Assembly: GCA_016081115.2 (NCBI GenBank)
Contig: JABTTQ020003456.1
Coordinates: forward strand, 372,001 to 436,000
Direction of reading: 5' to 3'
DNA length: 64,000 bases
Source of the DNA: Rehmannia glutinosa
Taxonomy: Eukaryota > Streptophyta > Magnoliopsida > Lamiales > Orobanchaceae
Numbering within the stretch: position 1 is the first letter of the stretch; each line of letters starts with the position of its first letter. Both the position numbers and the translations under genes were made by a program. The notes below the pieces were generated by a model. The model was not told the DNA's origin. It did no database searches and saw only the letters and a program-made list of their open reading frames with translations. Positions 57,400 to 64,000 of the stretch are shown here, one piece after another.

Positions 57400-59501
57400 T
57401 TCCTCCATCCCGCCGATCATGTGCCACAGAATCCCGGTGATGCGCCCGAACAACCCCATGACGTACTGGGCCTTCTCCTTCCACCCGATCTTGAACAAAA
57501 CTGTTCGATCCATGTGGTCCACGCCCTCGCAGCCACGTCTCTAGCCGCCCCAAAGATCGGGAAAATTTTTCACCCTGCTCATCGGTGGGCGTGGAACATC
57601 TTACGAACTCCATGAACCATCGAGTGCACGATCCAGCCATCCCATCGCAAGCCTCATCCCTTGCTTGGCTCGGGGGGATGAAATGGCCCTCCCGGCCAAG
57701 GTCATCCGAGAAGGTTCTCGGAACCCCTCCTCAATTACAATTCCCTCCTCCTCCTTCGGAGTGGGGGCCCCTCTGCCTCTGGAACCTCATCGGCGGGGCA
57801 TTTTTCGCCCGGATGTCCTCTCCGGCCGCCGCATCAACAGGCTTGACCACTGTCGCCCTGGTTCGGCGAGCGATTGTATTCCTCACACGGTTAAGACATG
57901 CAAAGAGATCACGCCACGCCCTGCAAAAGGCATCAATTGAATAAGAAGCAAATAGGGAAAAAGTTAAAAGAAAAAGAGAGTGTAAGAAATAGGAAACGCA
58001 TACCTTGAGCCCCGGTTGGTCTAGGCGGCTGAGGGGTCCGCAATTTCCCGGTTGGCACAGTTGCTCGCCCTGGAGGACTAACCGCTATTGGGGACTACCT
58101 TTCCTACTCCGTCTGCACAGGTTGTTCCCCCCGCTCAAGGGTATGTCCCCTTCCAGACCTTGGAGGGCTCCTCTCGGCCTCCTCTTCCACCACCGCCGCC
58201 TCTTCCTGAGCTGCCCCCTCAGCCTCGGGGTGGGCGGGAAGGGCGGACCTCAAACCAGCCATGGCCAGACGAGACTCGGTGGCCAGCCTCTCAATCCGCC
58301 TATCTCTCGCGCCCACGGCCTGAACATTCTCCAGTCGTCGGACAAAAGTGGCCGATAGTGGGCTGGCAGAGGGGCGGTTCTCGGGACAAAGTAAGGAGTT
58401 AAAGGCAGAATTAGCCATAAAAAAAAGAAGAAAAAACAACAGAAGAAAAAGGAAGTACACTTACTGAAATTAAAAGTAAAGTCTGAAGGAGGATGCAGGA
58501 CCGTCTCTTCTGCTCCGGTCCCGACGCAAGTTTGCCACTCGCCACTTACCCAAAGCCATTTATCCTTCCACTCCTTCAGGGACTGTGGAAGCCTTCGACC
58601 AGTCCGTCTGGGTACCCAGGCCTGGTGTGCGCGTAGTACCACCCAGATGGCTGTCCCCGACCAGGAGTCGCTGGGATTGCTTTCCAAACAAATAACTCAT
58701 TCATCTCTGCAAACTTGGGGTAGGGGTACCCTTCCAGATGAAACAATACCAATAATCCGATAATCCGCTCCCAAGTCAAAGGATGCACATGAGTCAGGGG
58801 AAGGCCCCACTTGTGAAACCACCGCGTAAGCATTAGCGGCAGTAGGAAACACAGCCCGTACAGGAGGCTGGGAGTGTGTATAGCCACGGCCCCTCCGGCG
58901 GATGCTAGGGGCACTCCACACCGTCCGGTACCCAGAAATGTACACCGGTCGGAATTTTATACTTCTGATGAAGGGGCCCCATTTCTGAGACCATCAGCAT
59001 ACTAGGATAGTCGTTCAGGTGGCAGGGCCTCCACCCAGCTTCTACACATAGCCGGGGTCCTCCTCTCTGCCTGCCATCTCCATGGCGATGACCTACAGGC
59101 CCCGCAGGCCTCACGGCTCTCGAACCCTTGGAGGGCTCGTCCACTCGCTCCTCATGCTCACGTTCGGGCTCCTGAGAATTCATCTCTTCTCCTTCTTCTT
59201 GATTGTGTGGGGGACTGGAGTTCAACGCTTCTTCACTATGATCTTCACGGGCTAGTCCAGGCTCGTAGAAAGTGCCCTCTCGGTAGATGGTGAATGGTAC
59301 GGGATCAAAAATAGTGTGTGTCTGCTCCAACGGAGTCTCAGTAGGAGGTGTGTGACTGGAGCTCGAAATATGAACGATACTTGGACTAGGAGATGCAGTT
59401 CTTCGAACTGGAGAAAAAGAAACAGAAGGTTCAGAAGGGGGGTCTTCAATTTCTACCTCCACACTATAACTACGGCTTCGGCTATCTTCAAAGGAAGACA
59501 T
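57400..59501 (-). pseudogene. Antisense ORF of D, N-terminal part (PF04195-like 'putative gypsy-type transposon' domain)
   Basis: The start ATG is at 59501 (-). A Ser/Pro/Glu-rich head of about 150 residues is followed by KIPTGVHFWVPDGVE and, after a frame change near 58910, YGLCFLLPLMLTRWFHKWGL, HPLTWERIIGLLVLFHLEG, FVWKAIPATPGRGQPSGWYY and LPQSLKEWKDKWLWVSGEW. The pattern matches the domain found in plant proteins annotated as putative gypsy-type transposon (PF04195, from memory of the family). An Ala/Glu-rich segment and AWRDLFACLNRVRNTI follow. At least one GT-AG intron (57921-58003) and probably a second (about 58380-58464) lie on the - strand. Function is unknown; it is not a gag or pol protein. 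Frameshifts show that this copy is decayed. Confidence 0.75.
57921..58003 (-). other. Spliceosomal-type intron in the antisense ORF of D
   Basis: On the - strand it starts GTATGC, ends TTTTGCAG, is 83 bp and T-rich, with exon-like G+C-rich coding sequence on both sides. A second candidate with a strong GTAAGTGT donor at 58464 and a T-rich body lies at about 58380-58464, but its acceptor does not give a clean frame. Confidence 0.6.
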
Positions 59502-59656
59502 CTATTTGAAATAAAAAGAAAGAAGGTTTTTCGGAAAAATACCTAACCCTGGAGACTCTGAACTCTAAAAGACCGACCCGAAATTTTTGCTCGCTCTCAA
59601 GAGATTTTGCTCGGATGATAAAGGATGCAAAAGTATAGAATGAAAGATGAAAGGGG

Positions 59657-59664
59657 TATTTATA
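59657..59664 (-). promoter_or_regulatory. TATA box for the antisense ORF of D
   Basis: TATAAATA on the - strand lies about 156 bp upstream of the ATG at 59501, followed by a CT-rich leader. It is outside the LTR, so the antisense ORF seems to have its own promoter. Confidence 0.5.
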
Positions 59665-59989
59665 GGTTCAGTTCTCTTGAAAACTGAGACACCAACTCAA
59701 AAAACGTGTCTTTTCAGACTCAAAAGCCGTCAGAAATATCAGAAACGACATGCACCCATATTCCGCTGACACCATTGTCCCACTTCTTCGATTCCCGCGC
59801 GGAGTTGGTCCAACCAAGAGCTGCCACGTGTTCGTCATCATGATACCACAATTAATGTGCCATTTCAGCCATTAACTGCTACACGACAGATGTCAGGGAA
59901 GGATGATTTTTATGGTTTCCTCTTCCCCATTAAAGGCTCATGATTAGCATTAAAGTTCAAATCCGACTTCAGAAATTCTTCTCTCGTAA

Positions 59990-60006
59990 TTAAACTTGGG
60001 GGCCAT
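59990..60006 (+). promoter_or_regulatory. Polypurine tract of D
   Basis: AAACTTGGGGGCCAT directly precedes the 3' LTR, as needed for plus-strand priming. Confidence 0.6.
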
Positions 60007-60580
60007 TGATGACACCCAAGCTGAGCTGGCAGCAAATTAATCCACGTGGCCATTCAACATATGGAGGCATGGGACCTGTAGGCCAGCACGGACCGACCTA
60101 GTGACATCAACAACCGACCTGATGACGTCACGAATTGGTCTCGGTTGCCTAAGCCCAATCATGGCGGAAAATTTAAAAGGATAACCATCCAGTTAAGAAA
60201 GACTGAGTATATCATTAACATGAATAAGCTAACACTTGTCAACACGTCAACCAGATGAGTAGACAAGTGGAAAACACTTAGCCTGCATGCGTACTCAGCG
60301 AAGGACAAGTGTCCCTTTTTAATTATTTAAATGCTAAGTGTAATAGTGGATATTAAAAGCCCACTAATGAGATGGGTATAAATAGGGCCTCATTTATGAG
60401 GAAAAGGACAAGAGAGAGAAAACACTTGTAAACACAACGCTGTAAGAAAAATCGATCAGAACTTTCGGCTCAGAAATATATATTAAAAGACAGAATTAGC
60501 CCTGAACTAAGGTTTATTTCCATTTACACGTAGCACATCTTTACATATTTTTGGCTTGTTGACCAAAACGCACGTCAACA
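60007..60580 (+). repeat. 3' LTR of D
   Basis: Direct repeat of 6940-7513 with a TATA box at 60377-60384; followed by CAAAG and the rest of insertion F. Confidence 0.93.
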
Positions 60581-61316
60581 CAAAGTGTGCCACCCAAGCC
60601 CAAGTCCATTTCTATTTGATCCCCGGGTCATTTATCCGGACTGAGGGATCCAAATCTCTGTCCGCGGATCCTCTCTGTTTGATCTCAGACGTCCATTGTG
60701 TTGGATCAATCTGAGCCATTCACTGGCCCTATAAAAAGCCTGGTACCCGAAACCTTAATTCATAATTCAAGTTTTTCTTTCTCTCTCATCTCTGATATCT
60801 CTCTCTCTGAGTTCTGTGTTCTCGTTCCTTTCTCTCTCTAGAAAATTCCAGATCCTCGCTGGATTTTCGTGTGGTTTCTGGGTTGGGATACAGATCTGTG
60901 TGATTCGAGTGTGTGTCCACCATCTCTCGTTGTACTATCCTACTTTCTGTGTGAGATTAGGGTTTGCTGGGTATCTGGGGTATTTTTCTAGGGTTTTCTG
61001 AGTGAAACACTGTCGAGGGCTTGATTTGGAGGTCCTTTGTGGCGAGGCTGTTCTTGGGTGCTTTGCCTTGGTTCTCTGGGTAATTCATGGTGACTTTGTG
61101 TAGGGATTCCAGTCCCTGAGCCGAATCTATTCTATATTCGGTTTTAGGGTTTTATCCCTTTATATTTTCTGTTAGACTTCTTTTACTTTTAGTTCATCTT
61201 TTGTATTTTACTTTCTTGAAAGAGTCTAGAGTATATTGTATAATAGGCTTATTGAGTCTGTAATTTGATTTCGGTACTAAGTGTATTGATCTATTAATTA
61301 GAGGTAGATAGATACC

Positions 61317-61785
61317 CAATAGTATACACATGATGGTAAAAAGCGTATGATGTCGCGCCGACAGTTGAAAAATAAACAGAAGGTATATTATTTGATGAAG
61401 CAAGCTTTAGGGCCCACGGTTGGAACAAATCATATATCAACAGATCGGAGTTTAGAATTCAAGATATCCGAGAAGCTAGAACTCGACATTTGAAAGGCCT
61501 TTACGAGGGTTAGTCTAAGATTGGATGGCAGATTCTTGGTCGTGTGCATCTCTGGAGGAAGTTGAGGCAATGATGGGACATAAAGTTCTACTAGTTATAC
61601 ATAAAAAAAGAGTCGTTTTGATCGATAATAGTTTTAATAGAATTGAGATTGATACGAGAGGAACATAAATACATACTAAAGTTTCTTGTTGAGAGTCTTT
61701 TGGCAAGTTCAAGAAAGGGAAATATGTGTCCATGAGCTAACCATGGGAACATAAGAATTTTAAATTTTGGTTGTTCTATCTCCAT
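61317..61785 (-). pseudogene. UGT94-like glycosyltransferase, N-terminal part (upstream half of the split gene)
   Basis: The start ATG is at 61785 (-). MFPWLAHGHIFPFLELAK carries the catalytic histidine region of plant UGTs (the HGH of the acceptor domain). Further on, in shifted frames, come VPSLPQLPPEMHTTKNLP, QPWALKLASSNNIPSV and STVGATSYAFYHHV, all matching UGT94-type proteins. There are two frameshifts: one near a run of seven T at about 61605-61613, one near 61436. Family members use UDP-sugars to glycosylate small molecules, often adding a second sugar. The half ends at the CAATA copy at 61317-61321, where insertion F begins. Confidence 0.82.
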
Positions 61786-62145
61786 GACTATAATATGATC
61801 AATGAATTAAGAATCCCTTTGATTGTTGATTGTCTCTTCAAAGTTTTCTAACTTATATGAAGAGTGAGAAAACAAAATGGGAAGAAATTAAAAACAGTGG
61901 TTTTTTTTTTCTATTCTTTTTGGTCAATTGAAAATCTTTTTAGCCATGTTTTTAAAACATATCTTTTTAGCCATTTTGGGGTGCGAAAAGACATATTTGC
62001 CCTTTAGTAGTTTAAGCCCCATTCACTCGAAATCACCCAACATTATTTCCTCACTCGCAAATCTCACAGTAAAATCCCTATTTTCTCACTCGAAAACTAC
62101 CGAAATCTCACCTAAACCTACCGAAATCGGCGACTGCCAACGGAG
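61786..62145. other. Region between the UGT start and the next gene
   Basis: It should hold the divergent promoters of the UGT (-) and the gene at 62146 (+). CTTTTTAGCCAT is repeated at about 61938-61947 and 61963-61974. No element border was found. Confidence 0.4.
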
Positions 62146-63360
62146 ATGACAACGACTAGCGAGGATATGGAGGGTGCTTCGACTTCTTCTCAGGTATGTA
62201 ATTCGAACCCTATTTCCTTAATTTGAAGTATTTTTGTTGTTTAAATTGTCCATACTTGTTTTAGGTTAGGATTTGTTGTAGGCTTTGTAGAAATTCTAGG
62301 TTTTTGATGGTGTATCTTGGTTTTTGTGAACTTGAGATGTTGATAATGGCGGAAAGTATGAGAGAGGGGAAGAAGAAGAAGAAGAAAGAAGACGAGTGCG
62401 ATTTGAGTTACATGTGTAACTCGAAATCGAGTTCGAAAATGTAACTCGATTTGAGTTACACATGTAACTCAAATCTTGTCGATTTTGATATGGATCATTG
62501 CGAGTTACATGTGTAACTCGAAATCAAGTCACTTTTTTCAGGTGACATGTAACTCGAAATCGAGTTACATGACAGCAAGCTATTAACTGAATGTTTGTGT
62601 TTTTTTGATAGAATTGGCAATGGAAATGGGGTTCTGCACAAAATTGGAGGGGAAAACTGAATGTATACACAAGTGCCACTTGATAGCGGATATCAAGGAT
62701 GAGTTGACTTAGTTGGGCAATTTAGATTGTATAGGAATGGGCCGTTTGGGGTGTTTACGGACTTCGACTCGGACAGATACTTGACCTCGAAGGATATGCT
62801 CCGATTGCTAGGTAGACATATCAGATCCGAGGCAGGCGACTTGTGGTTCGCGTTGGTGAGCGGAACCTCAAATTTGGGCGATGAGAGTTTGCGATGTTTA
62901 CGGGGCACTTTGGCCCCTCGGCGATTGGCCCATGCTCCTCACGGCATATCCCTCGCCCGGAGAAGTATACGAGACAATTTTCAATGGGGAGTCCTTGATA
63001 CCGGCGAAGGCATTGCCGCACTTCATCGTGGGGTCGTTTTAGAGAGTGACCGGAGGAGCATCCAAGACGGCGTATATCTTGTTCGTCATGAAGTATGTAT
63101 TCGCTCTCGATCCCGAGGTACCGCCCCGTTATGGTTGTGGACTTTGGTTGAGGATGGCCACGGATTTAGGGCATTCCCATGGGTCTCCCTACATGTATGG
63201 GCGCCTCCTCCATTATCTTAATTCAGGATCCGAGCCCCTGCTAATCCCGAGAGAGCGATCCGATTTCACATATATGCCTACTTCGCCCGATTCCACATAT
63301 ATGCCTACTTCTACCCTATACATGAATATATAATTTAAACATGTATCACTTTTAACACGA
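62146..63360 (+). pseudogene. Possible plant-mobile-domain-like gene, fragmentary
   Basis: A short first exon (62146-62193, MTTTSEDMEGASTSSQ) ends at CAG/GTATGT and a candidate acceptor TTTTGATAG at 62611 leads into NWQWKWGSAQNW. Further on, frames with YLTSKDMLRLLG and, shifted, GGASKTAYILFVMKYVFAL, GCGLWLRMATDLGHSHG and YMYGRLLHYLNSGS are read. The spacing (AYILF..., a conserved LRMATDL-type helix, G-S-YMYGRLLHYL) recalls plant mobile domain (MAIN-like) proteins, but motif agreement is loose. Stops and frame changes interrupt every frame, so it is a remnant or a poorly called gene. Confidence 0.35.
62398..62575. repeat. Cluster of GAGTTACATGTGTAACTC inverted repeats
   Basis: At least six half-sites GAGTTACA / TGTAACTC occur in 180 bp, in both orders, spaced by CGAAATCGA or similar palindromic linkers. 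They lie in the putative first intron of the gene at 62146. Confidence 0.8.
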
Positions 63361-63971
63361 GCATTTCATATTGTAATTGGGTTCATTGCTTATTTGTTTT
63401 TTATTTGATATTGCTATGGGCATTTGAGGCCATTATTATTTCTCTTGGTCGGGACCTTGCCCAGGCCTCGGGTTGGATGGCTATCCTAGGGGGGGCGAGT
63501 TAGATGCCCCAAGAGGATCTTGATGCGGTGGCGTTATTTGTGACCCCAAGGTAATTTTCATTTTTTTACGAAATCATATGAGTAACAAATGGTATTGATA
63601 ATATTTTCTTCGTAATTAAGCTAAAGTTGTCTGTTTTTTTCATAGATGATATGCGATAGGTATAGCCCACCGAGGTGGAGTTACGACTCCCTTACATGCG
63701 GGGCATCAATATGGACATGTCGCATTGATTGATGTATGTCCATATGGATCATTTCCCATCTTGGGTTGCCCTTGACCCTTTTTGTTTGTTGGTAGGAGGA
63801 TTGTTCGGAGCCAGGGCGTCTTGCTACATCGGGATTGCTGTATCTCGGCGTCAGAAAGAGACAGATGACCGATCTAGCCTCGCACGTATAGATGATGATG
63901 ATTATGATAGTGAGGTGAGGATGTTGATCGTCTTTGCACGTCAGTCGTCCTTCTCGAGGCGGAAGACCCAT
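63361..63971. other. Right edge, no gene resolved
   Basis: G+C-richer patches (63440-63560 and 63650-63980) look like exon remnants continuing the upstream gene, separated by A+T-rich intron-like sequence with GGTAATTTTC near 63551, but no frame can be followed with confidence. Confidence 0.35.
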
Positions 63972-64000
63972 ACCCAGCCTCTACCCCCGCCTCGATGCTC

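Larger units (their letters stand above)
6940..60580 (+). mobile_element. Element D: Tat-lineage Ty3/gypsy LTR retrotransposon with antisense ORF
   Basis: Two 574-bp LTRs (6940-7513, 60007-60580) start TGATGACACC and end GTCAACA. The target duplication is TAAAG (6935-6939) against CAAAG (60581-60585), one base changed. Order on the + strand is gag, protease, reverse transcriptase, RNase H, a second RNase H and integrase, followed by an antisense ORF before the 3' LTR. The second RNase H and the extra antisense ORF are characteristic of the Tat lineage (Retand/Ogre relatives). Without the insertions nested in it, D is about 10.7 kb. Hand alignment shows about 39 differences between its LTRs (near 7%), mostly transitions, so it is fairly old. 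Several stops and frameshifts interrupt the polyprotein. Confidence 0.92.
6910..61316 (+). mobile_element. Insertion F: 761-bp LTR-like element inside the UGT gene, itself split by D
   Basis: F consists of 6910-6939 plus 60586-61316. It is flanked by CAATA at 6905-6909 and 61317-61321, and removing it restores the UGT frame. It begins TGAGTAAG and has a promoter-like CTATAAAAAGCC near 60728-60741 followed by a long CT-rich leader, which is the layout of an LTR (U3, TATA, R, U5). It ends GATACC rather than CA, so it may be a solo LTR with a mutated end or another element type. No family could be named. Confidence 0.55.

Noticed and set aside
57400..59500. G+C-rich block that looked like bacterial contamination
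   Set aside because: It continues the antisense ORF of D across the TCTAG junction and carries plant-type introns.
60586..61185. Promoter and 5' UTR of a real host gene on the + strand
   Set aside because: TATA and leader are there, but the segment is bounded by the CAATA duplication inside the UGT frame and no coding sequence follows.
1..61785. Intact crocin biosynthetic cluster
   Set aside because: Only one CCD4-like and one dead UGT94-like gene are visible; no ALDH or UGT74 partner is in the window.

Overview
The window is plant nuclear DNA, almost certainly from a eudicot. Two host genes have GT-AG introns or plant-family signatures, and the rest is mostly plant LTR retrotransposons: Ty3/gypsy of the Tat lineage, Ty1/copia of the Sirevirus type, a gag-only gypsy element, and a Cassandra TRIM carrying 5S rRNA sequence. 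Species cannot be read from the sequence. UGT94-type glycosyltransferases are best known from asterids, which is only a weak hint.

Layout. 1-2004: the 3' half of a carotenoid cleavage dioxygenase gene (CCD4-like, + strand, two exons). 2005-6521: intergenic DNA holding two non-autonomous DNA transposons, a PIF/Harbinger-like one (2789-4249, TSD TTA) and a Mutator-like one (4869-6216, 9-bp TSD). 6522-6909 and 61317-61785 (- strand): the two halves of one UGT94-like glycosyltransferase gene, now about 54.4 kb apart. 62146-63971: a poorly resolved, possibly plant-mobile-domain gene next to a palindrome cluster.

Everything between the UGT halves is a nest whose order can be read from matching target-site duplications (TSDs). 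Element F (761 bp, LTR-like, TSD CAATA) entered the UGT gene. Element D (Tat-lineage gypsy, + strand, 6940-60580, TSD T/CAAAG) entered F. Element C (pol-less Sirevirus-like, - strand, 14477-57394, TSD TCTAG) entered the antisense ORF of D. Three elements then entered C: a Cassandra TRIM in its lower LTR (15553-16425, TSD CCCTC), the gag-protease gypsy element E in its interior (17634-24766, TSD TACTT), and Sirevirus A in its upper LTR (29803-57382, TSD ATATA). Finally Sirevirus B, of the same family as A, entered the env-like ORF of A (31893-45883, TSD CTCCT).

Most element genes are broken by stops or frameshifts, so the nest as seen is unlikely to produce intact proteins. The most notable structural theme is that the extra, non gag-pol ORFs seem to have their own transcription signals. 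The antisense ORF of D has an upstream TATAAATA and GT-AG introns. The env-like ORFs of A and B are each preceded by a conserved TATA plus CT-rich leader. The second ORF of C has a similar but weaker leader beneath two GACCGGTC palindromes. Short G+C-rich palindromes are also clustered upstream of the LTR TATA boxes of C and E and repeated inside both elements.

The two host genes point tail to tail. A CCD4-like gene beside a UGT94-like gene recalls apocarotenoid (crocin-type) glycoside chemistry, but here the UGT is a pseudogene and the link is only a suggestion.
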